Source: Aliivibrio sp. EL58 (GTDB lineage Bacteria > Pseudomonadota > Gammaproteobacteria > Enterobacterales > Vibrionaceae). From it: DNA of 64,000 nucleotides. The notes under the pieces are model-generated. The model worked only from the letters and a program-made list of their open reading frames with translations, was not told where the DNA came from and ran no database searches. The position numbers were made by a program, and so were the translations under genes. The stretch lies in contig NZ_OMPC01000009.1 in NCBI RefSeq assembly GCF_900312675.1, forward strand, positions 1,054,001 through 1,118,000. Direction: 5' to 3'. Shown piece after piece: positions 30,616 through 40,538 of this stretch (positions are counted from its first letter, which is position 1; each line of letters starts with the position of its first letter).

Positions 30616-31110
30616 CTAATAGTCTAAATTACTATTATCAACCTTAATTTCTACTTTCTTATTAATTAAGGTAATCAGTAGAATTGAGCGTTTTTCGCCA
30701 TCTGACTCTTTATATATAGCATCGACCCCAACAAAAGGTCCTTCTTTGATCCCGACCTTTTGTCCTGCTTCAGGTGAAAATTCAACGACTTCCGAATCTT
30801 CATGCTTATCTAACTGTTTTAATGAATAGATAAGATCGCCCTGCAATACTTTTGGCTTCCCGCCAAAGCGAATAAAATCACTCACCCCACGAGTAGAACG
30901 AACCGTCGTGAAAGAAGGCCCTTCATTAAAATCAAATCGAACAAACATATAACAAGGAAACAACGGTTCTTTTTTCGTTGTTGTCTTTCCTCTTGTTATC
31001 TTCTCCACTTCTATTTCAGGATAAAAGCATTCTACTTGTTGGTTTTCTAAATGTTGTTTTGCTCTCTGCTGCTCACCACGTTTGCAGTAGAGTAAATACC
31101 ATTCTTTCAT
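30616..31110 (-). CDS. rfaH: Transcription antiterminator RfaH
   Basis: RfaH is the NusG paralogue that joins RNA polymerase at ops sites and drives long surface-polysaccharide operons. At 164 residues it has the NGN domain (MKEWYLLYCKRGEQQRAKQHL ... FYPE near the start, CYMFVRFDF) and a C-terminal KOW-like domain (GQKVGIKEGPFVGVDAI) that in E. coli refolds to recruit the ribosome. It is a single gene. No ops element is visible nearby, so its targets are elsewhere. Confidence 0.92.
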   Translation of the reverse strand: MKEWYLLYCKRGEQQRAKQHLENQQVECFYPEIEVEKITRGKTTTKKEPLFPCYMFVRFDFNEGPSFTTVRSTRGVSDFIRFGGKPKVLQGDLIYSLKQLDKHEDSEVVEFSPEAGQKVGIKEGPFVGVDAIYKESDGEKRSILLITLINKKVEIKVDNSNLDY

Positions 31111-31495
31111 TATTTTTATACCTAGCTAGCCTACTAAAGAGCATAGCACGCCATCGCTTACAAAAAAATCAATTGATGAGTACATTTATGCTTAAATCGT
31201 TGTTTAAATTGTTAAACTTACAAAAAGGCATCAAATAAACACTTACAACTAATAATCAACCTAAAATAAGATTAAAGTATCGAAAAGAAAATAAAAAGCA
31301 GCACATTAAATCGATAAAGCACAATAATTTAGAGAGCTGAAATGTAACAAAAAATATTTGTTTCTAAATATTTCAACAAGTTAATATGTTAACCAAGTCA
31401 CATTTTTTTGTACAACATTGCAGTTGATACATTCGAGGGGTATAAATTTATACTAATTATAAAAAGAATAAAATTTCATTATAGAAGAGAGCACT
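31111..31495. other. rfaH/peptide-transporter intergenic region
   Basis: This 385-base AT-rich stretch has no convincing gene. Near the transporter I see TTGATA (31424-31429) and, 17 bases on, TTTATA (31447-31452) as a possible promoter, overlapped by a perfect GTATAAATTTATAC palindrome (31440-31453). A GTTAA-tatg-TTAAC palindrome lies at about 31380-31393. No regulator can be named. Confidence 0.45.
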
Positions 31496-32851
31496 ATGCA
31501 GGATAACAACAAATTAATTATGGGACACCCAAAAGGACTGTTCTTACTTTTTGGTACTGAATTATGGGAGCGCTTCTCTTATTATGCAATGAGAGCCATT
31601 CTTGTTTTATATTTAACAGACAGAACCATTAATGGTGGCTTAGGCTGGACCGTTAAAGACGCTTTAAGCTTATACGGCACTTATACCGCTTTAATGTACA
31701 TTACTCCTCTCATTGGTGGTTGGTTAGCTGATAATTACTTAGGTCAACGTAAATCATTACTTATCGGTGGCTTTCTAATGGTTATTGGTCAGTTTACCTT
31801 AGCCTTACCTCATGACATGCTTCCGCTTTCTATCGAAACTCTATTTTATACTGGTCTTGGTTTTCTAATTGCGGGTAATGGTTTATTTAAACCAAATGTA
31901 TCCACCATGGTTGGTGATTTATACCAAGATGGAGATAATCGACGTGACGGTGCCTTCACTATCTTCTATATGGGTATTAACCTAGGCTCATTGCTTGCTG
32001 GTGTGGTATCAGGCTCTGTTACTGGGATCTGGGGCTGGAAAGCAGGATTCGCCGCAGCTGGTATTGGTATGGTAATCAGCTTAATTATTCAGACTCTATT
32101 TGCTCAACGTTTTCTTGGCGACATAGGTATCCGCCCTGCAGCTCACATTGCAAAAGAAAATGCTGAGGCAGCAGGTACATCACATCATATACTAAGTAAA
32201 ATTGAGATCGATCGCCTTAAAGTAATTATGGTGATGGGATTGTTTGTTATTGTATTCTGGGCTGGGTTTGAACAAGCTGGTGGATTAATGAACATCTACT
32301 CTCAGCAATATACTGATCGTATGCTAGGTTCATTTGAAATACCTGCGGCATGGTTCCAATCTTTAAATCCTTTCTTTATTATTACTCTTGCTCCATTTAT
32401 TGCGATGTTATGGGTAAAACTAGGGCCAAAAGAGCCGAGCTCTCCAGTGAAATTTGCTTTAGCGCTGTTTTTCCTAGCCATTGGTTTTCTTTGTATGGTC
32501 GGTGCAGTCATGGAGCAAGGTGGCGATTTAACTATTAAGACATCTATGTATTGGTTGGTAGGTGCTTATTTCTTCCATACACTAGGGGAATTATGCTTAT
32601 CTCCAATTGGGCTTTCATTGGTGACTAAATTAGCTCCACTGCGTTTAGCTTCACTGATGATGGGTACATGGTTTGGCTTCAATGCAATCTCTAATTACAT
32701 TGCTGGCTTAGTCGGCTCTCATGTTGAAAGTCTTGGCGCATTAGATATCTTTGCGGGTATCGCAATTACCTCTGCTATCTCTGGTGTTCTACTATTGATC
32801 ATTTCAGGAACACTTATTCGTTGGATGCATGGTGCAGAAAAAGCACATTAA
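31496..32851 (+). CDS. Proton-dependent oligopeptide transporter (POT family)
   Basis: This is an inner-membrane symporter taking up di- and tripeptides with protons. The POT motifs are visible: GTELWERFSYYAMRAILVLYL in helix 1 (ExxER type), GGWLADNYLGQRK near 74, and GNGLFKPNVSTMVG plus FTIFYMGINLGS, the PTR2 signatures. There are about 12-14 helices in 451 residues, shorter than E. coli DtpA (500). I leave the specific Dtp subtype open. Confidence 0.9.
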   Translation: MQDNNKLIMGHPKGLFLLFGTELWERFSYYAMRAILVLYLTDRTINGGLGWTVKDALSLYGTYTALMYITPLIGGWLADNYLGQRKSLLIGGFLMVIGQFTLALPHDMLPLSIETLFYTGLGFLIAGNGLFKPNVSTMVGDLYQDGDNRRDGAFTIFYMGINLGSLLAGVVSGSVTGIWGWKAGFAAAGIGMVISLIIQTLFAQRFLGDIGIRPAAHIAKENAEAAGTSHHILSKIEIDRLKVIMVMGLFVIVFWAGFEQAGGLMNIYSQQYTDRMLGSFEIPAAWFQSLNPFFIITLAPFIAMLWVKLGPKEPSSPVKFALALFFLAIGFLCMVGAVMEQGGDLTIKTSMYWLVGAYFFHTLGELCLSPIGLSLVTKLAPLRLASLMMGTWFGFNAISNYIAGLVGSHVESLGALDIFAGIAITSAISGVLLLIISGTLIRWMHGAEKAH

Positions 32852-32881
32852 TACATAAAGACAACGTGTAACTTAAAAATT

Positions 32882-32916
32882 AAAGGCTACCTAAAATTAA
32901 GAAGGTAGCCTTTTTT
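32882..32916 (+). terminator. Terminator of the peptide transporter gene
   Basis: AAGGCTACCT and AGGTAGCCTT arms surround about 10 bases, followed by a T run; this is a classic Rho-independent form. Confidence 0.8.
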
Positions 32917-32954
32917 CTTCGCTATTTCTGTTCACTTACTTACCGTGATTGGTA

Positions 32955-33260
32955 TTACAGCACAATTCTACTGCGATTCTTTTCCATTAACTTATCTCCA
33001 ATTCCTTTGACGTTTGATAAGTCATCAACAGCAACAAACTTCCCATTCATTTTTCGATAATCAATAATAGCTTTTGCCTTTGAGTCACCAACACCAATGA
33101 GCAGTGTTTTAAGCTCTTCTGCCCCCGCCTCATTGATATTAATAACAATATCTATACCTTCATGCTTAGTGGTACTTTCATCTTTAGCCAGAGCGGCATT
33201 GCTCGATAATAAAATGACAGCAAGAAGAAAAGAATTTATTAAGCTAACTATACGGTTCAT
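32955..33260 (-). CDS. ComEA-like helix-hairpin-helix protein (YbaV)
   Basis: This 101-residue exported protein has a signal peptide at residues 1-25 ending ALA, then one ComEA helix-hairpin-helix pair: ININEAGAEELKTLLIGVGDSKAKAIIDYRK and LSNVKGIGDKLME. Such proteins bind DNA without sequence preference. In competent Vibrio the periplasmic ComEA pulls in DNA, but that is usually a different locus; the position after ppiD matches E. coli ybaV, of unknown role. A terminator separates it from ppiD. Confidence 0.85.
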   Translation of the reverse strand: MNRIVSLINSFLLAVILLSSNAALAKDESTTKHEGIDIVININEAGAEELKTLLIGVGDSKAKAIIDYRKMNGKFVAVDDLSNVKGIGDKLMEKNRSRIVL

Positions 33261-33389
33261 TACAATTCCTTGTTAATTTATTTAAATAGTAATGACAGAT
33301 ACTTCAGAAATATGACTTCTATCTATCATCAAAAAAGAATAAATAAACTGAACAATAAATCCTATTGCTACATTAACTGCTTCTCTAAA

Positions 33390-33421
33390 AACACGACGGG
33401 CCCCATTAAGGGGCCCGTCTG
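33390..33421 (-). terminator. Terminator of ppiD
   Basis: A perfect 10-bp GC-rich stem, GACGGGCCCC (33395-33404) with GGGGCCCGTC (33410-33419), has a 5-nt loop. A T run follows on the minus strand. Confidence 0.85.
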
Positions 33422-33449
33422 TCATATTTATCAATTACAAATAAATTGA

Positions 33450-35306
33450 TTATTGTTCTAATAATGGATAACTGATATCAGAACTTGCCTTAAGCGTATC
33501 TAACGTTGCAGTTAGATCTTGTTGAGTTTGAGTTCTAAGTAAACGGGTTGAGACTTGCTCAGCCATTGCATCATTACTCAACTCTAAAACACCATCAAGA
33601 GCGACAATAACATGATTGCCTTGGCGATCCATTACTTGTGCGTAAGTAGATTGGCCTTGTTCTGGTTTCTGCAAACGGTATACATCATTTGCCAACTCAT
33701 CCGCTCGGGTAATCATTCTTGCTTTAGTGAAGCTTAAACCATTATCCGAAAGGTAATTTACTTCACCTTTATCTAGAGCTGAAATAACACCCTGAGCAAG
33801 CTCTAGCGCTTTTTGTTCACCTTTTGATTGAGATAAACGAGCAACAACCGCTGCCTTAACTTCATCCAAAGGTAGAACCATTTCTTCGCGTACATCTTCA
33901 ACTCGAACGACAACAATATGCTCTGGTGCAATTTCAATAACATCAGAGTTCAAGCCATCTTCCTTCACTTCAGGGCTATAGATAGCCTGTAATACAGACG
34001 AATTAGAAAGTACTTCTGGTGCATCAGCTTGAGAGAAGAAATCAGAAGTAACGATTTTAGCGTTAACGGCTTCTGCTGCATCATCTAATGAATCAGGAGA
34101 CTCAAATGCTTTTTCTGCTAATTCACTTTGAAGACTGTAGAACGCATCAGCTGCATGCTCATCAACAAGGAACGTTTTGATTTCAGCACTCACTTCAGCA
34201 AGCGCTTTAGTTTTCGGTGCTTCAATACCATCAAGTTGAATGATGTGGTAACCAAACGCTGATTTAACAACACCAGAATGATCACCAATATTAACTAATT
34301 GGAAAGCTGCATCTTCAAATTCAGGATCAATCACGCCGCGTTCAATCCAACCTAAAGAACCACCTTCTTTAGCTGTTGGGATATCTTGTGACTCTTCTTT
34401 TGCTACTGTTGCAAAATCTTCACCTGCATCTAAACGAGCAAGTACAGCGTTAGCGTCTGCTTCATCACCATTAATTAAGATATGACTTACTTCACGCTTT
34501 TCTTGCGTTGAATATTTATCTTTATTCTGGTTGTAATAAGTTTGAATTTCTTCATCGGTAATTGGAGCTTGTTCTTTTAACGCATTACCAGATAATTCAA
34601 TGTAAGAAACTTTAACTTGTTCAGGACGTACAAACTGTTGTTTGTTTTCATCATAGTAGGTTTGAATTTCTTCATCTGTTACTGTTGCTTTTTTAGCAAA
34701 CTCAGCAGTATCCAGTGTAACTGTACGAATTTCACGCTGTTGAGCTTCTAATGCTCCTTGCGCTTGTACTTCGTTATCTAACGTAAATTCAGTTGACTCT
34801 AGAGCTAGAATTAATTGATTTCGAACTAAATCTTGACGCAGGTATTCTGCAAAGCTATCAGAACTAAAACCGGCACGACGAAGTGAAATATTATAGATTT
34901 CTTCATCAAATTTGCCATCTTTCTGGAATTGCGGCATCGAAATGATCGCTTGACGAATTTGCTCATCACTTACTCGAAGACCTAAGTTTTGAGCTTGATT
35001 ATCCAGTAATGCATCATTAACCATACGGTCTAATACTGATTTACGGAATTGCTCAACATAAGCAGGATCACCTAGTAGCGTTGAAAAATATTCTCCCAAC
35101 TGCGACTGCATGCGATTACGTTCATTTTGGTAAACTTGCTCAAAGTCATTTCGAGTAATTTCTCTCTCACCGACTTTAGCTGCTAATGGTTGGCTTCCAC
35201 CGACTAAATAACTACCTACACCTGCAAATACAAATGAGAAAATAATTAGACCGAGAATGATCTTAACTACGAGGCCAGTTGAACCTTCGCGAATTCGATC
35301 CATCAT
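33450..35306 (-). CDS. ppiD: Periplasmic folding chaperone PpiD
   Basis: This membrane-anchored periplasmic chaperone sits at the SecYEG exit and helps outer-membrane proteins fold. Its 618 residues begin with a short cytoplasmic tail, a single membrane helix (about residues 14-35, VVKIILGLIIFSFVFAGVGSYL), then SurA-like chaperone regions around one parvulin domain near 265-355 (REVSHILINGDEADANAVL ... FGYHIIQLDGI). It follows hupB in the same direction, behind the hupB terminator. Confidence 0.95.
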   Translation of the reverse strand: MMDRIREGSTGLVVKIILGLIIFSFVFAGVGSYLVGGSQPLAAKVGEREITRNDFEQVYQNERNRMQSQLGEYFSTLLGDPAYVEQFRKSVLDRMVNDALLDNQAQNLGLRVSDEQIRQAIISMPQFQKDGKFDEEIYNISLRRAGFSSDSFAEYLRQDLVRNQLILALESTEFTLDNEVQAQGALEAQQREIRTVTLDTAEFAKKATVTDEEIQTYYDENKQQFVRPEQVKVSYIELSGNALKEQAPITDEEIQTYYNQNKDKYSTQEKREVSHILINGDEADANAVLARLDAGEDFATVAKEESQDIPTAKEGGSLGWIERGVIDPEFEDAAFQLVNIGDHSGVVKSAFGYHIIQLDGIEAPKTKALAEVSAEIKTFLVDEHAADAFYSLQSELAEKAFESPDSLDDAAEAVNAKIVTSDFFSQADAPEVLSNSSVLQAIYSPEVKEDGLNSDVIEIAPEHIVVVRVEDVREEMVLPLDEVKAAVVARLSQSKGEQKALELAQGVISALDKGEVNYLSDNGLSFTKARMITRADELANDVYRLQKPEQGQSTYAQVMDRQGNHVIVALDGVLELSNDAMAEQVSTRLLRTQTQQDLTATLDTLKASSDISYPLLEQ

Positions 35307-35418
35307 AATATGTCTTAACTCCTAATCACTGAATGGAATAACTCTATTCTTAAGAATAACGTTCATGTCTATTGATAGTGATAATTTAAAATAGTTCAAC
35401 AAAAGAAACATTTAACAA

Positions 35419-35443
35419 TAAAAAAGCGCATCATGGATGCGCC
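35419..35443 (-). terminator. Terminator of hupB
   Basis: GCGCATC (35426-35432) and GATGCGC (35436-35442) arms with a 3-nt loop, and a T run on the minus strand. Confidence 0.75.
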
Positions 35444-35507
35444 TATGACTCTATCTCTAGTTTACTAGCCTTGCGCTAGCATGTGTAGAGTTTTATCGGT
35501 ATTTCGA

Positions 35508-35780
35508 TTAGTTACACGCATCTTTAAGTGCTTTGCCTGCTTTGAATGCAGGAACTTTAGCAGCAGAAATCTCAATCGCTTCGCCCGTTTTTGGATTACG
35601 ACCAGTACGAGCAGCTCGCTCACGAACAACAAATGAACCAAAACCAACAAGCGTTACTTGATCGCCACCTTTTAGTGTCTCAGTTACTGTTTCTACTAAT
35701 GCATCAAGAGCACGTGCAGCTGCTGCTTTAGAAATGTCTGCATTGTCAGCAATTTGATCAACTAATTGAGATTTATTCAC
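35508..35780 (-). CDS. hupB: DNA-binding protein HU-beta
   Basis: HU is the small nucleoid protein that bends DNA non-specifically. The 90-residue protein starts at a GTG (35780) preceded by AAAGGGGAA and reads [20 protein letters not shown]; an ATG 24 bases upstream would add eight non-family residues. The DNA-binding arm [20 protein letters not shown] and the C-terminal [10 protein letters not shown] are typical. It lies between lon and ppiD as in E. coli. Confidence 0.95.
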   Translation of the reverse strand: MNKSQLVDQIADNADISKAAAARALDALVETVTETLKGGDQVTLVGFGSFVVRERAARTGRNPKTGEAIEISAAKVPAFKAGKALKDACN

Positions 35781-35953
35781 GGTATTCCCCTTTAAATTAT
35801 TCATTCAATGATTAATGAACGAGTCCATATTTTAATATTTGATGAGTGAAATTATCATCACACAATAAAGTTTAACTTAGCGATATCAATATAAACTGAC
35901 AAGTCATTTCGACTTGCCAGCCCTGTTATATCAGTGTTTTTTGCTATACATCA

Positions 35954-38305
35954 CTATTTGGAAGCTTCTGTACTAAAGCCTTGTGGATTATTCTTAAGCG
36001 CTAAGGTTAATACTTCATCAATCCACTTCACTGGATGCACGGCTAAATCAGCAATGACATTCGCTGGGATCTCTTCTAAATCACGTTCATTATCTTTTGG
36101 AATGATGACAGTTTTAATACCACCACGATGTGCTGCAAGTAATTTTTCTTTCAAGCCACCGATAGGAAGCACTTCACCGCGAAGAGTGATCTCCCCCGTC
36201 ATTGCAACATCAGAACGTACTGGATTACCCGTTAGGCTTGAAACAAGTGCTGTACACATACCAATACCGGCACTTGGGCCATCTTTAGGTGTTGCACCTT
36301 CTGGTACGTGAACATGAATATCACGCTTTTCATAAAAATCAGGGTTAATACCTAATTTATCAGCACGAGTACGAACTACGGTCATCGCAGCTTGAATCGA
36401 TTCTTTCATTACATCGCCAAGTGAACCTGTGTAAGTTAACTTGCCTTTGCCAATCATAGATTCAGCTTCAATTGTCAGTAGATCACCGCCCACTTCAGTC
36501 CAAGCTAAACCAACAACTTGACCGATACGATCTTCATCATCCGCTTTGCCATAATCACAACGTTGAACACCTAAGAAATCTTTTAAATTCTCTTGATTTA
36601 TTGTGACTTTCTTAATGGTTTTATCCAATAAGATTTGTTTTACCGCTTTACGGCAAAGTTTAGAAATTTCACGCTCTAAACTACGCACACCAGCTTCACG
36701 AGTGTAATAACGAATGATACCCATAATGGCTGAATCATCAATTTCAATCTCATGTGCTTTTAAGCCATTACGTTTAATTTGTTTATCCAACAAATGGCTT
36801 TTGGCAATGTTTAGCTTTTCATCTTCGGTATAACCCGACAGACGAATGACTTCCATACGGTCCAATAATGGGCCAGGAATATTCATTGAGTTTGACGTTG
36901 CAACGAACATAACATCAGAAAGATCGTAATCAACCTCTAAGTAATGATCGCTAAATTTATTGTTTTGCTCAGGGTCTAAAACTTCAAGAAGCGCTGATGC
37001 TGGATCGCCACGCATATCAGATGACATCTTATCAATTTCATCTAATAGGAAAAGTGGGTTTTTCACTTCAACTTTTGATAGTTTTTGAATTAGTTTACCC
37101 GGTAAAGAACCAATATAAGTACGTCTGTGACCACGGATCTCCGCCTCGTCACGAACACCACCTAATGCCATACGCGTGTACTTACGACCCGTCGCTTTAG
37201 CAATAGATTGACCAAGTGACGTTTTACCTACACCAGGAGGACCAACCAAACATAGAATTGGACCTTTAAGTTTAGTGACTCGACTCTGAACCGCTAAATA
37301 CTCAAGAATACGTTCTTTAACGCGTTCTAAGCCATAATGGTCTGAGTTTAATATCTCTTCAGCTTTAGCTAAGTCTTTCTTCACCTTAGAGCGTTTAAAC
37401 CAAGGCACAGCAACCATGCAATCAATGTAGCTACGTACTACTGTTGCTTCTGCTGACATCGGTGACATCATCTTCAGCTTCTGTAGCTCTTGCTCTGCTT
37501 TGTCTTGGGCTTCTTTTGGCATTTTAGCGTCTGCAATTTTTTTCTGCAGTGCTTCAAATTCATCAGGTGCATCGTCTAAGTCGCCAAGCTCTTTTTGAAT
37601 AGCCTTCATCTGCTCATTCAAATAGTATTCACGCTGGCTCTTTTCCATTTGCTTTTTAACACGGCCACGGATACGTTTTTCGATTTGTAATAAATCGATT
37701 TCCGATTCCATCATGCCCATTAGAAACTCTAAACGTGCAATGACATCAGTCAATTCAAGAACTTCTTGTTTATCAACTAATTTAAGAGGCATGTGAGCGG
37801 CAATGGTGTCGGCAAGACGTGCGGCATCTTCAATCCCATTCAGTGACGTAAGTACTTCTGGTGGGATTTTTTTATTAAGCTTAATAAAACCTTCAAACTG
37901 GTTAATTGCAGAGCGCATAACCACTTCTTGTTCAGCATCATCAATAATAGGTGTTAGTAAAAACTCTGCATCCGCCGTAAAGAAGTCAGCTTCTAAAAAC
38001 TGGTGGATTTTGGCACGCTGCTGGCCTTCAACTAGAACTTTAACAGTGCCATCTGGTAATTTTAATAACTGTAAAATAGTTGCGATTGTACCAACGCCGT
38101 GCAAGTCATCTAGTTGTGGTTCTTCTTTTGCAGCTTCTTTTTGTGCTACAAGGAGGACTTGTTTGTTCTGTTCCATTGCCGCTTCTAAGCAACGAATGGA
38201 TTTCTCACGGCCCACAAATAGTGGAATAACCATATGCGGATACACCACCACATCACGTAGTGGTAGAACTGGTATCTCAATGCGCTCGGAACGCTCCAGG
38301 TTCAT
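35954..38305 (-). CDS. lon: ATP-dependent protease Lon
   Basis: Lon degrades misfolded and specific regulatory proteins in the cytoplasm. It is 783 residues with an N-terminal substrate-binding domain starting MNLERSERIEIPVLPL, a coiled-coil middle, and an AAA+ module with Walker A GPPGVGKTS near 356. The C-terminal protease domain has the catalytic serine in PKDGPSAG (about residue 678) and the lysine in GGLKEKLLAA. A sigma-32-type promoter lies at 38341-38367. Order clpX-lon-hupB matches E. coli. Confidence 0.97.
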   Translation of the reverse strand: MNLERSERIEIPVLPLRDVVVYPHMVIPLFVGREKSIRCLEAAMEQNKQVLLVAQKEAAKEEPQLDDLHGVGTIATILQLLKLPDGTVKVLVEGQQRAKIHQFLEADFFTADAEFLLTPIIDDAEQEVVMRSAINQFEGFIKLNKKIPPEVLTSLNGIEDAARLADTIAAHMPLKLVDKQEVLELTDVIARLEFLMGMMESEIDLLQIEKRIRGRVKKQMEKSQREYYLNEQMKAIQKELGDLDDAPDEFEALQKKIADAKMPKEAQDKAEQELQKLKMMSPMSAEATVVRSYIDCMVAVPWFKRSKVKKDLAKAEEILNSDHYGLERVKERILEYLAVQSRVTKLKGPILCLVGPPGVGKTSLGQSIAKATGRKYTRMALGGVRDEAEIRGHRRTYIGSLPGKLIQKLSKVEVKNPLFLLDEIDKMSSDMRGDPASALLEVLDPEQNNKFSDHYLEVDYDLSDVMFVATSNSMNIPGPLLDRMEVIRLSGYTEDEKLNIAKSHLLDKQIKRNGLKAHEIEIDDSAIMGIIRYYTREAGVRSLEREISKLCRKAVKQILLDKTIKKVTINQENLKDFLGVQRCDYGKADDEDRIGQVVGLAWTEVGGDLLTIEAESMIGKGKLTYTGSLGDVMKESIQAAMTVVRTRADKLGINPDFYEKRDIHVHVPEGATPKDGPSAGIGMCTALVSSLTGNPVRSDVAMTGEITLRGEVLPIGGLKEKLLAAHRGGIKTVIIPKDNERDLEEIPANVIADLAVHPVKWIDEVLTLALKNNPQGFSTEASK

Positions 38306-38340
38306 ATTCTTCTCTCTTTCCGTCAGTATCTTTAGAAATA

Positions 38341-38367
38341 ATATGGGGGCAAGTCGCTAAGAATCAA
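38341..38367 (-). promoter_or_regulatory. Sigma-32 (heat shock) promoter of lon
   Basis: On the minus strand TTGATT (plus 38362-38367) is followed by exactly 13 bases and then CCCCATAT (plus 38341-38348). The E. coli lon heat-shock promoter has the same 13-base spacing and the same -10 octamer. Confidence 0.72.
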
Positions 38368-38388
38368 CATTATTTTCAATTAAAAATA

Positions 38389-38415
38389 AAAAAGGAGGCC
38401 AATGCCTCCTTTTTG
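38389..38415 (-). terminator. Terminator of clpX
   Basis: AAAAGGAGGC and GCCTCCTTTT arms around a CAAT loop, followed by a T run on the minus strand, between clpX and lon. Confidence 0.85.
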
Positions 38416-38436
38416 TCTGTTTATTAGCTAAATACG

Positions 38437-39723
38437 CTATTCTGCAGATATTGCTTTTGTCTCTGTATTTTCAAACATCAACAGCGGTTCTGATTCACCA
38501 TTGATTACAGATTCATCGATAACTACTTTAGAAACACCTTCTTTTGACGGTAGTTCATACATAGTATCTAGTAATATTGCTTCTAAAATTGAGCGAAGTC
38601 CACGAGCACCCGTTTTACGGTTCATTGCTTTTTTAGCAATCGCTCTCAAAGCATCTTCACGGAATTCAAGTTCTGCGCCTTCTAAATCAAATAATGCAGC
38701 ATATTGCTTAGTTAATGCATTTTTTGGCTTACTTAGAATTTGAATTAATGCTTCTTCGTCTAATTCAGTTAATGTGGTTGTTACTGGAAGACGACCAATA
38801 AACTCTGGGATCAGACCAAATTTAACTAAATCTTCTGGTTCAATTTGCTTCAGTAAATCACCAACGGTTGCTTTATCATCTTGAGAACGAACATCAGCAG
38901 CAAAGCCAATTCCAGTTCCTGTTGCAACACGCTGTTCAATTACTTTATCTAAACCTGCAAACGCACCACCACAGATAAATAAGATTTTAGAAGTATCAAC
39001 TTGTAAAAACTCTTGTTGTGGGTGTTTACGACCACCTTGAGGTGGTACTGATGCAATTGTACCTTCAATCAATTTCAATAGCGCTTGCTGAACACCTTCA
39101 CCAGATACATCACGAGTAATTGATGGGTTTTCAGACTTACGAGAAATTTTATCTATTTCATCGATATATACAATGCCACGCTCCGCTTTCGCAGGGTCGT
39201 AGTCGCATTTTTGTAGTAGCTTCTGAATGATGTTTTCTACATCTTCACCTACATAACCAGCTTCTGTTAACGTGGTTGCATCCGCCATAGTAAACGGAAC
39301 ATCCAAAAAGCGAGCTAGCGTTTCAGCAAGTAATGTTTTACCACTACCTGTTGGACCGATAAGAAGAATATTACTCTTACCTAATTCAACGCCATCTTTT
39401 GTAGTATCGCCATTACGTAAACGCTTGTAGTGATTATATACCGCTACCGCTAGTACTTTTTTCGCATGCTCTTGACCGATAACATAATCATCTAGATGCT
39501 CACGAATGTTTTGCGGTGTTGGCAATGCTTCACTAGTCTCTTTTGGAGACAGAGTATTATCTTTTAGCTCTTCGCGAATAATGTCGTTACATAAATCAAC
39601 GCACTCATCACAAACATAAACAGAAGGACCTGCAATTAGTTTACGAACTTCATGCTGGCTTTTTCCGCAAAAAGAGCAATATAGTAACTTTCCACTATTT
39701 TCGTCTTTACGCTTGTCTGTCAT
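38437..39723 (-). CDS. clpX: ATP-dependent unfoldase ClpX
   Basis: ClpX is the AAA+ unfoldase that feeds ClpP and recognises ssrA-tagged and other substrates. The N-terminal zinc domain has Cys16, Cys19, Cys38 and Cys41. Walker A is GPTGSGKT near 121, the pore loop is GYVGED, and the ClpP-docking IGF-like loop is [10 protein letters not shown]. The length of 428 is close to E. coli (424). It lies 86 bases after clpP and is probably cotranscribed with it. Confidence 0.97.
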   Translation of the reverse strand: MTDKRKDENSGKLLYCSFCGKSQHEVRKLIAGPSVYVCDECVDLCNDIIREELKDNTLSPKETSEALPTPQNIREHLDDYVIGQEHAKKVLAVAVYNHYKRLRNGDTTKDGVELGKSNILLIGPTGSGKTLLAETLARFLDVPFTMADATTLTEAGYVGEDVENIIQKLLQKCDYDPAKAERGIVYIDEIDKISRKSENPSITRDVSGEGVQQALLKLIEGTIASVPPQGGRKHPQQEFLQVDTSKILFICGGAFAGLDKVIEQRVATGTGIGFAADVRSQDDKATVGDLLKQIEPEDLVKFGLIPEFIGRLPVTTTLTELDEEALIQILSKPKNALTKQYAALFDLEGAELEFREDALRAIAKKAMNRKTGARGLRSILEAILLDTMYELPSKEGVSKVVIDESVINGESEPLLMFENTETKAISAE

Positions 39724-39809
39724 TTGCTAACCTCTTAAACGTTGTCTTTATGCTGTAAGTTTATACTAACTTACCTTCTTTGCTGTAAACGTTACTGCTT
39801 TTTTATTAA

Positions 39810-40433
39810 TTAGTCACGCTTATTTAACACAGCATCTACAAGACCATATTTCACAGCATCATCAGCCGCCATGAAATTATCACGATCGGTATCTTTTTCG
39901 ATCACTTCTAACGGCTGACCAGTATGTTCAGCAAGTAGCGTATTCAATTTCTTCTTAATTGTTAAGATTTCTTGAGCATGAATTTGAATATCAGATGCTT
40001 GGCCTTGGAAACCACCTAGTGGTTGGTGGATCATTACGCGTGAGTTAGGCAATACATAACGTTTACCTGGCGCACCACCTGCAAGTAAGAAAGCACCCAT
40101 TGAACATGCTTGACCCATACATACTGTGCTCACATTTGGTTTAATGAACTGCATTGTGTCATAAATAGACATACCTGCAGTAACAGAACCACCTGGAGAG
40201 TTAATGTATAGGAAGATATCCTTATCAGGGTTTTCAGACTCAAGGAAAAGCAACTGTGCCACAACTAAGTTGGCCATGTGGTCTTCAACTTGACCTGTTA
40301 AAAAGATAACGCGCTCTTTTAACAGACGGGAATAAATATCATACGAACGCTCACCACGTGAAGTTTGTTCAACAACCATAGGAACAAGTGCATCCATAAT
40401 AGAAGGCATTGCATTGTTTTCTTGATAGCTCAT
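39810..40433 (-). CDS. clpP: ClpP protease subunit
   Basis: This is the serine peptidase forming the double-heptameric chamber used by ClpX and ClpA. It is 207 residues with the propeptide. Catalytic Ser111 (QACSMGAF) and His136 (MIHQPLGG) sit at the same positions as in E. coli, and the aspartate is in the KDTDRDNF segment near 185. It lies 105 bases after tig, behind a hairpin at 40455-40486. Confidence 0.97.
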   Translation of the reverse strand: MSYQENNAMPSIMDALVPMVVEQTSRGERSYDIYSRLLKERVIFLTGQVEDHMANLVVAQLLFLESENPDKDIFLYINSPGGSVTAGMSIYDTMQFIKPNVSTVCMGQACSMGAFLLAGGAPGKRYVLPNSRVMIHQPLGGFQGQASDIQIHAQEILTIKKKLNTLLAEHTGQPLEVIEKDTDRDNFMAADDAVKYGLVDAVLNKRD

Positions 40434-40454
40434 AACCGTATCCCTTATAAAATA

Positions 40455-40486
40455 AATGGTCCGAATGACACTTCATTCGAACCATT
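40455..40486 (-). terminator. Hairpin between tig and clpP
   Basis: AATGGTCCGAATG (40455-40467) and CATTCGAACCATT (40474-40486) are 13-bp arms with one mismatch and a 6-nt loop. A T-rich tail follows on the minus strand. It probably ends most tig transcripts with some read-through to clpP. Confidence 0.65.
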
Positions 40487-40538
40487 ATTAGCAGATCTTG
40501 TGAAACTAAGTCAACTAACTACTTAATTAATTAAGAAA

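Noticed and set aside
30978-31238. 86-codon plus-strand frame over the rfaH start
   Set aside because: It is antisense to rfaH for half its length, with no ribosome binding site and low-complexity leucine/serine content.
35934-38360. Long open frames on the plus strand across lon (for example 37803-38360, 185 codons, and 35934-36311)
   Set aside because: They mirror the lon coding frame, lack ribosome binding sites and resemble no family; lon on the minus strand explains the sequence fully.
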